DNA of 64,000 nucleotides from Natronosporangium hydrolyticum (GTDB lineage Bacteria > Actinomycetota > Actinomycetes > Mycobacteriales > Micromonosporaceae), in NCBI RefSeq assembly GCF_016925615.1, contig NZ_CP070499.1, positions 868,001 to 932,000 on the forward strand, read 5' to 3'. How positions within the stretch are numbered: the stretch's first letter is position 1; each line of letters starts with the position of its first letter. Positions 39,272 through 48,418 of this stretch are shown here, in pieces. The notes beneath the pieces were generated by a model. The model ran no database searches. It saw nothing but the letters and a program-made list of their open reading frames with translations, and was not told the origin of the DNA. Made by a program: the position numbers and the translations under genes.

Positions 39272-39301
39272 TTGACCCTCTCCCATGGGTCAAGGTATGC
39301 T
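39272..39301 (+). promoter_or_regulatory. Promoter of rplM-rpsI with overlapping inverted repeat
   Basis: TTGACC (39272-39277) and TATGCT (39296-39301) are 18 bp apart. The inverted repeat TTGACCC (39272-39278) / GGGTCAA (39287-39293) covers the -35 box and most of the spacer. It could be an operator or the weak terminator of the STAS gene. The leader to rplM is ~70 nt. Confidence 0.65.
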
Positions 39302-39376
39302 CTACGGCTGTTGTGCGTGCGGCTGCTGCACCCACGCGTGAACCCAGACCAACGGACCCTGAGGCAAGGTAGACCT

Positions 39377-39844
39377 GTGCGTACGTACAGCCCGAAGCCG
39401 GGCGACATCGAGCGGCAGTGGTATGTGATCGACGCTGCTGACCTGGTGCTGGGCCGGCTCGCCAGTCACGCCGCCACGCTGTTGCGCGGCAAGCACAAGC
39501 CGATCTTCGCGCCGCACGCCGACACCGGTGACTATGTGATCATCGTGAACGCGGGCAAGGTGGCGCTGACCGGAAACAAGCGGCGCGACAAGGTCGCCTA
39601 CCGGCACTCCGGTTACCCGGGCGGCCTCAAGCAAATTGGCTACGAGGAGCTGCTGACCAAGCGCCCCGAACAGGCCGTGCTGCTGGCGATCAAGGGAATG
39701 CTGCCCCACAACAAGCTTGGCCGTAAGGTCATCAAGAAGCTCAAGGTGTACGCCGGGCCCGAGCACCCGCACCAGGCCCAGCAGCCGGTGCCGTACGAGA
39801 TCAAGCACATCGCGCAGGCAGCGCGGGCGGAGGAAGCAGCATGA
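39377..39844 (+). CDS. rplM: 50S ribosomal protein L13 (uL13)
   Basis: 155 residues from the GTG at 39377 ([19 protein letters not shown]); the upstream in-frame extension covers the promoter. It contains [18 protein letters not shown] and the motif [20 protein letters not shown]13 is an early 50S assembly protein. The stop overlaps rpsI (ATGA). Confidence 0.96.
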   Translation: MRTYSPKPGDIERQWYVIDAADLVLGRLASHAATLLRGKHKPIFAPHADTGDYVIIVNAGKVALTGNKRRDKVAYRHSGYPGGLKQIGYEELLTKRPEQAVLLAIKGMLPHNKLGRKVIKKLKVYAGPEHPHQAQQPVPYEIKHIAQAARAEEAA

Positions 39845-40521
39845 CCGACAGCAGCACCACGCCGGCCGCCGAACCGGCCGCGGAACCGCTGGCCGAGGAG
39901 CTCACCGCTCCAACGCGGCCGGATTCCCCGGAGGCCGTTCTCGCGGACGCTCCGGAGGCCGCGGGTTCTTCAGAGACCGTGCCGGGTTCTTCAGAGACCG
40001 TGCCGGATTCCCCGGAGGCCGCTCCAACGCGGCCGGATTCCCCGGAGGCCGCTCCAACGCGGCCCAGCCCCACCGAGGTGGCCACCGACACCGCGACCGC
40101 CCCGACCGCGACTGCGCGGGCGCGGCGTTCGGCTTCGGGCCTGATCCAGACGGTGGGTCGGCGTAAGGAAGCCATCGTCCGGGTCCGGATCGCTCCCGGC
40201 ACCGGCAAGATCGTGTGCAACGGCCGGTCGCTGGAGGAGTACTTCCCCAGCAAGGTGCAGCAGCAGCTGATCAAGGATCCGCTGGTGCTGACTGAGCGCG
40301 TCGAGTCCGTGGACGTCTTCGCCAACCTGCGAGGTGGCGGGACCACCGGGCAGGCCGGCGCGCTTCGGCTGGCGATCGCGCGGGCGCTCTGCGAGGTGGA
40401 CTTGGAGCACCGCCCCGCGCTGAAGAAGGCGGGCTTCCTGACCCGGGACGCGCGCGAGATCGAGCGCAAGAAGTACGGCTTGAAGAAGGCGCGGAAGGCG
40501 CCTCAGTACTCGAAGCGTTGA
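39841..40521 (+). CDS. rpsI: 30S ribosomal protein S9 (uS9) with ~95-residue repetitive N-terminal extension
   Basis: 226 residues. Residues ~100-226 are the S9 core ([20 protein letters not shown], ending [12 protein letters not shown], the tail that touches P-site tRNA). Residues 1-95 are Pro/Glu/Ala/Thr-rich with tandem repeats [10 protein letters not shown] and GSSETVP. S9 is usually ~130 residues, so the extension is unusually long. The 4-nt overlap with rplM supports the start at 39841. The stop overlaps the glmM ATG. Confidence 0.95.
   Translation: MTDSSTTPAAEPAAEPLAEELTAPTRPDSPEAVLADAPEAAGSSETVPGSSETVPDSPEAAPTRPDSPEAAPTRPSPTEVATDTATAPTATARARRSASGLIQTVGRRKEAIVRVRIAPGTGKIVCNGRSLEEYFPSKVQQQLIKDPLVLTERVESVDVFANLRGGGTTGQAGALRLAIARALCEVDLEHRPALKKAGFLTRDAREIERKKYGLKKARKAPQYSKR
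39907..40064 (+). repeat. In-frame tandem repeats in the rpsI extension
   Basis: A 30-bp unit beginning GCTCCAACGCGGCCGGATTC occurs at 39907-39936 and 40021-40050, with a partial copy at 40051-40064. Between them a 21-bp unit (GGGTTCTTCAGAGACCGTGC plus one base) is duplicated at 39963-39983 and 39984-40004. All units are multiples of three. Confidence 0.85.
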
Positions 40522-41888
40522 TGCTGCTCGGCGTGGCCACTCCGCACCGGTTGTTCGGCACCGACGGGGTGCGCGGGCAGGCCAATGTCGAGCTTACGCC
40601 CGAGCTGGCCTTGGCGGTGGCGGCGACCGCCGCCGAGGTGCTCGGCGAGGCGACCGCGCACCGGCCACCCGTTGCGGTGGTCGGGCGCGACCCCCGCGCC
40701 AGCAGCGAAATGCTGGACGCGGCGGTGGTTGCGGGGCTGGCCAGCGCGGGCGCGCAGGTGATCCGGGTTGGCGTGCTTCCGACACCGGCGGTGGCGCTGC
40801 TGACGTCGCAGCTCGACGCCGACCTCGGCGTGATGATCTCGGCGTCGCATAATCCGATGCCGGACAACGGCATCAAGATCTTTGCTGCGGGTGGGCAGAA
40901 GCTCCCCGACGAGCTTGAGGATCAGATCGACCAGGCGGTTCGGGCCGGGTCAGGTTGGCACCGGCCGAGCGGCCCGGCGATCGGCCGGATCACCGAGCTC
41001 GACGACGGCGCCGACCGTTACCTCACGCACCTCACTGGGACGGTTGCCCAGCCGTTGGCCGGAGTGCAGGTAGTGGTCGACTGCGCCAACGGCGCGGCGG
41101 CGGCGGTCGCCCCCGAGGCGTACCGGCGGGCCGGGGCGGAGGTCTACGCGATCCACGCGGCGCCGGATGGTCACAACATCAACGACGGCTGCGGCTCGAC
41201 CGCGCCCACCTCCTTGGTGGAGACGGTGCGGGCGCGAGGTGCCGACCTCGGGGTGGCGCTCGACGGCGACGCCGACCGGCTGATCGCAGTGGACGCCGCG
41301 GGCGAGCTGGTCGACGGTGACCAGATTATGGCGATTCTGGCGTTGGCGATGCGGGAGCGGCGGGAACTCACCGACGACACCCTGGTGGTCACCGTGATGA
41401 GCAACCAGGGGCTCCGGCTGGCTATGAACCAGGCCGGCATCCGGCTCGTGGAGACCAAGGTGGGCGACCGGTATGTGCTCGAAGAGCTGCGCAGATCCGG
41501 GTACGCCCTGGGCGGTGAGCAGAGCGGGCATGTGGTGATGCCGGCGTACGCGACGACCGGCGACGGCGTGTTGACCGGGCTGCAGCTGATGGCGCAGGTC
41601 GCGGCGACCGGCCGTCCGCTGGCGGAGCTGGCGTCGGTGGTGACCAGGTTGCCGCAGGTGCTGTTGAACGTTCCGGTGGCGGATAAGCGGGCGGTCGCCT
41701 CGCTGCCGCCGGTGGTGGCGGCTGTGGCGGCGGCGGAGGCGATGCTGGGTGAGGCTGGCCGGGTGCTGCTGCGCCCGTCCGGGACCGAGTCACTGGTTCG
41801 GGTGATGGTGGAGGCTCCCACCGCGGAGCAGGCGCGCGCGATCGCCGACGAACTTGCCGCGGCGGTGCGTACCGCCAGCCCGGGCTAG
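40521..41888 (+). CDS. glmM: Phosphoglucosamine mutase
   Basis: 455 residues. The active-site phosphoserine is Ser109 in ISASHNP. The metal loop is DGDADR (about 248-253), with sugar-binding GEQSGH and phosphate-binding RPSGTE. It converts glucosamine-6-P to glucosamine-1-P for UDP-GlcNAc synthesis. The ATG at 40521 overlaps the rpsI stop. GlmS, making its substrate, is encoded 1.5 kb downstream. Confidence 0.95.
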   Translation: MLLGVATPHRLFGTDGVRGQANVELTPELALAVAATAAEVLGEATAHRPPVAVVGRDPRASSEMLDAAVVAGLASAGAQVIRVGVLPTPAVALLTSQLDADLGVMISASHNPMPDNGIKIFAAGGQKLPDELEDQIDQAVRAGSGWHRPSGPAIGRITELDDGADRYLTHLTGTVAQPLAGVQVVVDCANGAAAAVAPEAYRRAGAEVYAIHAAPDGHNINDGCGSTAPTSLVETVRARGADLGVALDGDADRLIAVDAAGELVDGDQIMAILALAMRERRELTDDTLVVTVMSNQGLRLAMNQAGIRLVETKVGDRYVLEELRRSGYALGGEQSGHVVMPAYATTGDGVLTGLQLMAQVAATGRPLAELASVVTRLPQVLLNVPVADKRAVASLPPVVAAVAAAEAMLGEAGRVLLRPSGTESLVRVMVEAPTAEQARAIADELAAAVRTASPG

Positions 41889-41965
41889 CCGAACGCAAGC
41901 GCCAGCCGCGCAGTTGACATCCAGCCCCGCAGTTGACCATGGGGTTAGGGGCCCGGATTGGCCTC

Positions 41966-41989
41966 GATCATGTACCTAGGTCCATGATC
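41966..41989. repeat. GATCATG-type palindrome between convergent genes
   Basis: GATCATGTACCTAGGTCCATGATC (24 bp) is palindromic except for two central mismatches. It lies between glmM and the channel-like gene, whose stop codon it overlaps; it could serve as a bidirectional terminator. The stretch 41889-41965 before it holds only a short direct repeat around GCAGTTGAC. Confidence 0.65.
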
Positions 41990-42623
41990 AACGCGCGGGT
42001 AGCCTGCGCCGGTAGAGCACGATCAAAAAGGTGACGGCCGCCAGCAGCAGGCCGGCGACCAACGCCGGCTTCGCGCCGAGCCACCCGCGCAGCTCCTGTA
42101 ACAGCAGCCGGTGTTCCCGGGCGGCGGCCGGGTCGACGAGGACCAGCGCCACGAAGCCTGCCGCCAGCGCCGACGCTGCGGCGATCAGCGCGAACCGCCA
42201 CCGGCCGGGCAGCCGGAGCCGACGCGCGAGCACCCGGCCCGCGTTGACCAGGGTGTTGGCCCGCAGGATCCGTAGCGTGCCGACGATCTTGGCCAACGTG
42301 AGTAGGCGCAGCGCCTGCACCGGCGCGATCGCGTAGATGACCGCCGGTACCGCCACGATGGTGATCAGCAGCGACCATTTGTGGTGTCGCAGCCAGGCCC
42401 GCTTGTCGCCGCAGAGCGCCAGCAGCACCATCGTCTCGGCGGTCAGGACGAGCAGCGACGCCCAGTTGAGCGCGTGGCCGGTGAGCTGCCAACCGGGATG
42501 GTCGAGCATGGTGAGGAAGACGGCGGGGATCGCGAGGGCGGCGGCGAGGAGCACCGGCACCGCCAGTCGTTGCTCCCAGCGTCGCGCGAGCGCGTCCCGC
42601 TCCGGCCGAGTCTGCTGTCGCAT
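41988..42623 (-). CDS. Six-TM voltage-gated-channel-like membrane protein without a selectivity filter
   Basis: 211 residues from the ATG at 42623; an in-frame ATG at 42653 inside a palindrome is an alternative. Helices at about 20-40, 52-72, 82-100, 104-122, 142-163 and 187-206. The fourth carries regularly spaced basic residues (Arg106, Lys112, Arg118, Arg121) like a voltage-sensor S4, and helix 2 has Glu63. No TVGYG-like filter lies between helices 5 and 6. No known family can be assigned firmly. Confidence 0.6.
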   Translation of the reverse strand: MRQQTRPERDALARRWEQRLAVPVLLAAALAIPAVFLTMLDHPGWQLTGHALNWASLLVLTAETMVLLALCGDKRAWLRHHKWSLLITIVAVPAVIYAIAPVQALRLLTLAKIVGTLRILRANTLVNAGRVLARRLRLPGRWRFALIAAASALAAGFVALVLVDPAAAREHRLLLQELRGWLGAKPALVAGLLLAAVTFLIVLYRRRLPAR

Positions 42624-42647
42624 CCTCCCCGCTCTCTCTCCCCCGCC

Positions 42648-42702
42648 GATCATGGACCTTAGTCCATAACCGGCGGGAAAATCCGTACCAAAGTCCATGA
42701 TC
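42648..42702. repeat. GATCATGGAC-type intergenic palindrome
   Basis: GATCATGGACCTTAG at 42648-42662 and AAGTCCATGATC at 42691-42702 are inverted around an A-rich centre. It lies between divergent genes and may include a promoter or operator. Same family as the element at 41966-41989. Confidence 0.6.
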
Positions 42703-42730
42703 GTTAACCTCGGGCTGGTAAGAGTAGGGG

Positions 42731-43384
42731 GTGACTCGTGATCTACGTACGGTGATCTTCGATGTGGGCGGGGTGCTGCTCGACTGGGACCCGCGCTACC
42801 TCTACCGGCGGTTGTTGCCGGACGAGGCGGCGGTCGAGCGGTTCTTGGCGGAGGTCTGCACCCCCACCTGGAACGCCGAGGTCGACCGGGGCTGGCCGTG
42901 GCCGGCGGCGGTGGCTGAGCGCTGCACCGCCTTTCCGGACCACGCGGAGCTGATCACCGCGTACGACGCGCGATGGTCGGAGATGGTCGCCGGGCCGATC
43001 GAGGGCACCGTGGCGATCCTGCAGGAGCTGCGGGGCGGACCGGGCCTGTACGCGTTGACGAATTTCTCCACGCCGAAGTTCGCGCAGGTCCGAGCTGAAT
43101 ACCCGTTTTTGTCATGGTTCGCCGGGATTGTAGTCTCGGCCGAGGAGCGGCTGATCAAGCCGGACCCCCGGCTGTACCAGATCCTGTTCGACCGGCATGG
43201 GCTCGATCCGGCCGCAGCGGTCTATATCGACGACTCGGTGGCGAACGTCACGACCGCCCGCGAGCTGGGGATGACCGGGCTGCACTTCACCGGCCCGGAC
43301 CAGCTTAGAGGGGACCTCACGCAGCTGGGGCTGCTGCCGGCCCGGGCAACTTCAATCACTGGTGCTGCGCGAAACCTGGCCTAA
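42731..43384 (+). CDS. HAD-superfamily phosphatase (YihX-like)
   Basis: 217 residues, GTG start. Motif I VIFDVGGVLLDWD with nucleophile Asp11, motif II LTNFS, motif III Lys in LIKPDPRLY, and motif IV YIDDSVANV. The cap is the short helical C1 type of HAD-IA enzymes. The YihX branch dephosphorylates sugar phosphates such as glucose-1-P; the substrate here is unproven. It precedes glmS by 40 nt. Confidence 0.85.
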   Translation: MTRDLRTVIFDVGGVLLDWDPRYLYRRLLPDEAAVERFLAEVCTPTWNAEVDRGWPWPAAVAERCTAFPDHAELITAYDARWSEMVAGPIEGTVAILQELRGGPGLYALTNFSTPKFAQVRAEYPFLSWFAGIVVSAEERLIKPDPRLYQILFDRHGLDPAAAVYIDDSVANVTTARELGMTGLHFTGPDQLRGDLTQLGLLPARATSITGAARNLA

Positions 43385-43424
43385 CGCGCAGAGTCCATGC
43401 GCGGAATCGGCTAGGCTGCGGGCC

Positions 43425-45329
43425 ATGTGCGGAATCGTGGGTTACGCCGGGGAGCGCCCGGCGTTGCAGATCGCGTTGGGTGGCCTTCGTCGGTTGGAGT
43501 ACCGGGGCTACGACTCGGCGGGGGTGGCGGTGGTCGACGGTCACGAGGTCGTCGCCTGTAAACGAGCCGGGAAGCTGGCGAACCTGGAACAGGCGGTGGC
43601 GGAGCTCGCGGCGGCCGGCGCCGACCGTGGGCTGGCCACCGGCGCCACCGGCATCGGCCACACCCGGTGGGCGACCCACGGCGGCCCCACCGACCGTAAC
43701 GCCCACCCCCACTTGTCCGCGGACGGCCGGATCGCGGTCATCCACAACGGGATCATCGAGAACTTCGCCAAGCTCCGGGCGGAGCTGGAGGCCGCCGGGG
43801 TCGAGCTGGCCAGCGACACTGACTCCGAGTGTGTGGCGCACCTGCTCTCGGCCGAGCTCGCCGAGTTGGCGACGGCGGACCACGCCGAGCCAGTCGCCGC
43901 GAGCGGTGAGTTGGCGGCTGCGATGCGCCGGGTGTGCCGCCGGTTGGAGGGGGCGTTTACGCTGCTCGCGGTCGACGCCACCGCTCCCGGTGTGGTGGTG
44001 GGGGCCCGGCGGGATTCGCCGTTGGTGGTCGGCCGGGGCGAGGGCGAGAACTTCCTCGCCAGCGATGTGTCGGCGTTCATCGCCCACACCCGGGAGGCGG
44101 TCGAGCTCGGGCAAGATCAGGTGGTGGTGATCACCCCGGCGGGGGTGGAGATCACCGACTTCGCCGGCCGGCCGGCGAAGGGTCGGGACTACCACATCGA
44201 TTGGGACGCGGCCGCCGCGGAGAAGGGCGGCTACGACTACTTCATGCTCAAGGAGATCGCCGAGCAGCCCCGGGCGGTCGCGGACACGTTGCTGGGTCGG
44301 TTCACCGAGCAGGGGTGGATCATGTTGGACGAGGTCCGCCTCTCCGATCAGGACCTCCGTGACGTGGACAAGGTCTTCATCGTCGCCTGCGGCACCGCCT
44401 ACCACGCCGGGATGGTCGCCAAGTACGCGATCGAGCACTGGACCCGGATCCCGTGCGAGGTGGAGCTGGCCAGCGAGTTCCGGTACCGGGATCCGGTACT
44501 GGACCGGTCCACTCTGGTGGTGGCGATCTCGCAGTCCGGCGAGACCATGGACACGCTGATGGCGTTGCGGCACGCCAAGGACCAGAAGGCGCGGGTGCTG
44601 GCGATCTGCAACACCAACGGTTCCACCATTCCGCGCGAGTCCGACGCGGTGCTCTACACCCACGCCGGGCCGGAGGTGGCGGTCGCCTCCACCAAGGCGT
44701 TCCTCACCCAGCTGGTCGCCTGCTATCTGGTCGGGCTGCACCTTGCCCAGGTACGCGGGGTCAAGTTCGCCGACGAGGTGGCGGCGGTCGTGTCCCAGCT
44801 GCAGGCCATGCCCGCGGCGGTGGAGGCGGTGCTGGAGACGATGGAGCCGGTGCGTCACCTCGCCCGGGAGCTGGCCGCCGCGGGGTCGGTGCTGTTCATC
44901 GGCCGGCACGTCGGCTATCCGGTGGCGCTGGAGGGGGCGTTGAAGCTCAAGGAGCTGGCGTACATGCACGCCGAGGGGTTCGCCGCCGGTGAACTCAAGC
45001 ATGGTCCGATCGCCTTGATCGACCAGGGCACTCCGGTGGTGTGTGTGGTGCCGTCACCGGTGGGTCGGGGGGTGCTCCACGACAAGATGGTCTCGAATCT
45101 GCAGGAGATCCGGGCCCGGGGCGCCCGCACCATTGTGATCGCCGAGGAGGGCGACGAGGCGGTCACGCCGTACGCCGATCATCTGGTCCGGGTGCCGGTG
45201 ACGCCGACCTTGTTGGCACCACTGGTGGCCACGGTGCCGCTGCAGGTCTTCGCCTGTGAGATCGCCGCCGCCCGCGGGCACGACGTGGACCAGCCGCGCA
45301 ACCTGGCCAAGTCGGTGACGGTCGAGTAG
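43425..45329 (+). CDS. glmS: Glutamine-fructose-6-phosphate aminotransferase (isomerizing)
   Basis: 634 residues from the ATG at 43425, so that Cys2 (MCGIVGYAG) is the N-terminal glutaminase nucleophile. Two SIS domains follow (IVACGTAYHAGM near 340, QSGETMDT, STKAFLTQL) and the end is NLAKSVTVE. It makes glucosamine-6-P, the entry to peptidoglycan amino sugars. TAGGCT (43412-43417) is 7 nt before the ATG with no Shine-Dalgarno, so the mRNA looks leaderless. Confidence 0.96.
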   Translation: MCGIVGYAGERPALQIALGGLRRLEYRGYDSAGVAVVDGHEVVACKRAGKLANLEQAVAELAAAGADRGLATGATGIGHTRWATHGGPTDRNAHPHLSADGRIAVIHNGIIENFAKLRAELEAAGVELASDTDSECVAHLLSAELAELATADHAEPVAASGELAAAMRRVCRRLEGAFTLLAVDATAPGVVVGARRDSPLVVGRGEGENFLASDVSAFIAHTREAVELGQDQVVVITPAGVEITDFAGRPAKGRDYHIDWDAAAAEKGGYDYFMLKEIAEQPRAVADTLLGRFTEQGWIMLDEVRLSDQDLRDVDKVFIVACGTAYHAGMVAKYAIEHWTRIPCEVELASEFRYRDPVLDRSTLVVAISQSGETMDTLMALRHAKDQKARVLAICNTNGSTIPRESDAVLYTHAGPEVAVASTKAFLTQLVACYLVGLHLAQVRGVKFADEVAAVVSQLQAMPAAVEAVLETMEPVRHLARELAAAGSVLFIGRHVGYPVALEGALKLKELAYMHAEGFAAGELKHGPIALIDQGTPVVCVVPSPVGRGVLHDKMVSNLQEIRARGARTIVIAEEGDEAVTPYADHLVRVPVTPTLLAPLVATVPLQVFACEIAAARGHDVDQPRNLAKSVTVE

Positions 45330-45388
45330 CCAACCGGCGGCGCGGCGCGGCTCGGCCGGCGGATCTTCGGCGCCGGTAGGGTGGCGGC

Positions 45389-45784
45389 GTGATCGTCGGG
45401 ATCGGGATCGATGTGGTGCTTGTGGAGCGGTTCGCCGACGCGGTTGCCCGGACCCCGCTGTTGGCCGAGCGGCTCTTCACCGAGGGTGAGCGACTCACCG
45501 ACTCCGGCAATCCGCGGTCGCCGGAGTCGTTGGCGGCTCGGTTCGCGGCCAAGGAGGCGGTGGCGAAGGCGTTGGGCGCGCCCGCCGGGATGCGATGGCA
45601 CGACTGCGAGATCGTCGCCGACCCGGACGGCCGACCGTGGCTGACCGTCTCCGGCACGGTCGCCGCGGTCGCCACCGAGCGGGGGGTAAAGCGGTGGCAC
45701 CTATCGTTGTCGCACGATGGCGGGATCGCTTCGGCGGTCGTGGTGGCTGAGGGGAGCGTCGGAATGGGAGGCGATGCGAGTTGA
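45389..45784 (+). CDS. acpS: Holo-ACP synthase
   Basis: 131 residues, GTG start. The magnesium and CoA sites are seen: Asp8 in IGIDVV and Glu in [13 protein letters not shown]. The core ends [16 protein letters not shown]. It transfers 4'-phosphopantetheine to acyl-carrier proteins. TAGGGT (45377-45382) lies 6 nt before the GTG (leaderless type). The stop overlaps the next TTG. Confidence 0.93.
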   Translation: MIVGIGIDVVLVERFADAVARTPLLAERLFTEGERLTDSGNPRSPESLAARFAAKEAVAKALGAPAGMRWHDCEIVADPDGRPWLTVSGTVAAVATERGVKRWHLSLSHDGGIASAVVVAEGSVGMGGDAS

Positions 45785-47244
45785 GGCATGCCTGGCGGGT
45801 GTCCGATGTCCGTACGGCGGAGCAGGCGCTGATGGCGACCGTGCCGCCGGGGGCGTTGATGCAGCGCGCCGCGGCCGGCCTGGCGCGGCGCTGCGCGTGG
45901 CTGCTTGAGCAACGGTACGGGCGTTGTTACGGCGCCCGAGTGCTGCTGCTGGTCGGTTCGGGGGACAACGGTGGCGACGCGCTATACGCCGGGGCGCGGC
46001 TGCGCCGCCGCGGCGCCAGCGTCTCCGCGCTGCTACTGACCCCGGACCGGGCCCACCGGGGCGGGCTCGCGGCGCTGCGCGCCGCCGGTGGGCGGGTGGT
46101 GACCGAGCTGCCCGACGCGCTGGAGCTGGTGTTGGACGGGATTACCGGGATCGGTGCGACCGGCGGGCTCCGGCCGGCCGCAGCCCAGCTGGCGGCCCGG
46201 CTGCCGGAGCTGCGCGCCGCCGACGGGGGCGCCCCGCCGGTGGTTGCGGTGGATGTCCCGAGCGGTGTCGCGGTCGACACCGGCGATGTGCCGGGGGTGG
46301 CGTTGCCGGCCGACCTGACCGTCACCTTTGGATGTCTCAAACCGGCGCTGGTGGTGGGCCCGGCCGCACCGCTCGCGGGGCGGGTGGAGCTCGTCGATAT
46401 CGGGCTCGACCCGTATCTGCGCAGCGGTCCGGCGGTCTCGGTGCCGGAGCTGCCCGACATCGCCGCCTGGTGGCCCCGGCCTGGGCCCCGAGCCTCGAAG
46501 TACACCCGCGGCGTGGTCGGGGTGGCGACCGGTTCGGCCGGCTACCCCGGCGCGGCGCTGCTCTCGGTCGCCGGGGCGCTCGCCGGGCCGGCCGGGATGG
46601 TCCGGTACGCCGGGTCGGCGGCGTCGCAGGTGGTGACCGCCTACCCGGCGGTGGTGGTGGCGGAGAGCGTCGCTGCCGCTGGCCGGGTGCAGGCGTGGGC
46701 GTGCGGCTCCGGGCTCGGCCAGGGCCACGCCGCGGCGGCCGTGCTGCGCAGCGTGTTGGCCGCGCCGGTGCCGGTGGTACTCGACGCGGACGCGCTGAAC
46801 CTACTGGTGGACGGTTCGTTCGCGGGTGCGTTGCGGGAGCGGCGGGCGCCGCTGGTGCTCACCCCACACGACGGAGAGTTCAGCCGGCTGGCGGGGCGTG
46901 ATCCGGGTCCGGATCGGGTGGAGGCGGCGTTGCAGCTGGCGGCGCGGACCAACGCCACGGTGCTACTCAAGGGCGATCGGACGGTGGTCGCGACGCCGGC
47001 CGGGGCCGCGTACGTGAATTCGACCGGAACCCCGGCGCTCGCTAGCGCCGGCACCGGCGACGTGCTCTGTGGTCTGCTGGGGGCGTTGCTCGCAGGCGGG
47101 GTGCCGCCCGCGGAGGCGGCGATCAGCGCGGCTTATCTGCACGGCTGGGCCGGGCGCCGAGCGGAGCGGGCCGGGCCGGTCACCGCCATGGCGGTCGCTG
47201 CCGCACTGCCGACGCCGGATTCGATCCTGCAGGGCACCGGCTGA
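45781..47244 (+). CDS. nnr: Bifunctional NAD(P)H-hydrate epimerase / ADP-dependent dehydratase
   Basis: 487 residues, TTG start overlapping the acpS TGA. N-terminal YjeF_N epimerase domain (about 1-215; [21 protein letters not shown]) and C-terminal ribokinase-like dehydratase domain (about 225-487; [41 protein letters not shown]). It repairs hydrated NADH and NADPH. The acpS-nnr-alr order is typical of actinobacteria. Confidence 0.93.
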   Translation: MRHAWRVSDVRTAEQALMATVPPGALMQRAAAGLARRCAWLLEQRYGRCYGARVLLLVGSGDNGGDALYAGARLRRRGASVSALLLTPDRAHRGGLAALRAAGGRVVTELPDALELVLDGITGIGATGGLRPAAAQLAARLPELRAADGGAPPVVAVDVPSGVAVDTGDVPGVALPADLTVTFGCLKPALVVGPAAPLAGRVELVDIGLDPYLRSGPAVSVPELPDIAAWWPRPGPRASKYTRGVVGVATGSAGYPGAALLSVAGALAGPAGMVRYAGSAASQVVTAYPAVVVAESVAAAGRVQAWACGSGLGQGHAAAAVLRSVLAAPVPVVLDADALNLLVDGSFAGALRERRAPLVLTPHDGEFSRLAGRDPGPDRVEAALQLAARTNATVLLKGDRTVVATPAGAAYVNSTGTPALASAGTGDVLCGLLGALLAGGVPPAEAAISAAYLHGWAGRRAERAGPVTAMAVAAALPTPDSILQGTG

Positions 47245-47252
47245 TCCGCCGC

Positions 47253-47270
47253 CGATCATGAACCCAGGGC
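47253..47270. repeat. Half copy of the GATCATGA element
   Basis: CCGATCATGAACCCAGGG matches one arm of the dispersed palindromes and lies in the nnr-alr gap. Its partner arm is missing or too degenerate to recognise. Confidence 0.4.
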
Positions 47271-47302
47271 AGATGGTCGGCCCGCCAAAGTAAGGTAGGG
47301 GT

Positions 47303-48418
47303 ATGTGGCAGGCCGAGGTCAGGGTGGACCTGGCGGCGATCCGGCACAACGTCCGGCGACTGCGGGAAGCAGCGCCGGGCGCTGAGCTGATGGCCGTGGT
47401 GAAGGCGGATGGCTACGGGCACGGCATGGTGCCGGTGGCCCGGGCGGCGCTCGCCGCTGGCGCGACCTGGCTGGGCGTCTGCACCGTCGACGAGGCGCTG
47501 CGGCTGCGGCAGGCCGGCATCACCGCGCCGGTGCTCGCCTGGTTGCTGGCGCCGGGTGCCCCAGCGGCCGCGGCGATCGCGGCCGAGGTTCACGTAAGTG
47601 CCGCGAGCGCTGCCCAACTTGAGGAGTTCGCGGCGGCGGCGCGGGAGGCTGGCCGGCCGGCCCAGGTGCATCTGAAGCTCGACACCGGCCTGGCCCGCGG
47701 CGGCGCGACCCCGGTCGAGTGGCCAGCGTTGCTGGAGGCGGCCGGGAAGGCGCAGGCCGGCGGCGAGGTCGAGGTGGTCGGGGTGTGGAGCCATCTGATC
47801 CACCCGGGTGGGCTGCACCCGGACACCGACCATCAGATCGCCGAGTTCCGGCACGGGTTGGCGAGCGCCGAGCGGTTCGGCATCCGGCCGCGGTTGCGGC
47901 ACCTCGCCAACAGCGCCGGCGTCCTCACCCGCTCGGACACCCACTTCGAGCTGGTCCGGGCGGGGATCGCGCTCTACGGCCTCTCGCCGGTGGCGGGCGA
48001 AGATTTCGGCCTGCGGCCGGCGATGACCGCCCGGGGCCGGGTGATGCTGACCAAACGGGTCCCGGCCGGGCAGGGCGTCTCCTACGGCCACACCTACCGC
48101 ACCGAGCGGGAGTCCACCCTGGCGGTGGTGCCGCTCGGCTACGGCGACGGGGTGCCCAGGGCCGCCTCCAGCGCCGGGCCGGTGCAGTTGGCGGGGCGAC
48201 GCCGCGCCATCGCTGGGCGGGTGTGCATGGATCAGTTCATGATCGACTGCGGCGACGATCCGGTGGCAGCCGGTGATGTGGCAGTCTTGTTCGGTCCGGG
48301 CGACGGCGGGGAACCCACCGCCGACGACTGGGCAGAGACAGTGGGCACGATCAACTACGAGATTGTGACCAGGTTCGGTGGATCCCGGGTCCCCAGGGTG
48401 TACGACCATGACGAATGA
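47303..48418 (+). CDS. alr: Alanine racemase
   Basis: 371 residues. PLP lysine Lys34 (AVVKADGYGHG), catalytic tyrosine region RAGIALYGLSP, and GRVCMDQFMID. It supplies D-alanine for peptidoglycan. TAAGGT (47291-47296) is 6 nt before the ATG without a ribosome-binding site. Its end overlaps the following hydrolase gene by 11 nt. Confidence 0.95.
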   Translation: MWQAEVRVDLAAIRHNVRRLREAAPGAELMAVVKADGYGHGMVPVARAALAAGATWLGVCTVDEALRLRQAGITAPVLAWLLAPGAPAAAAIAAEVHVSAASAAQLEEFAAAAREAGRPAQVHLKLDTGLARGGATPVEWPALLEAAGKAQAGGEVEVVGVWSHLIHPGGLHPDTDHQIAEFRHGLASAERFGIRPRLRHLANSAGVLTRSDTHFELVRAGIALYGLSPVAGEDFGLRPAMTARGRVMLTKRVPAGQGVSYGHTYRTERESTLAVVPLGYGDGVPRAASSAGPVQLAGRRRAIAGRVCMDQFMIDCGDDPVAAGDVAVLFGPGDGGEPTADDWAETVGTINYEIVTRFGGSRVPRVYDHDE

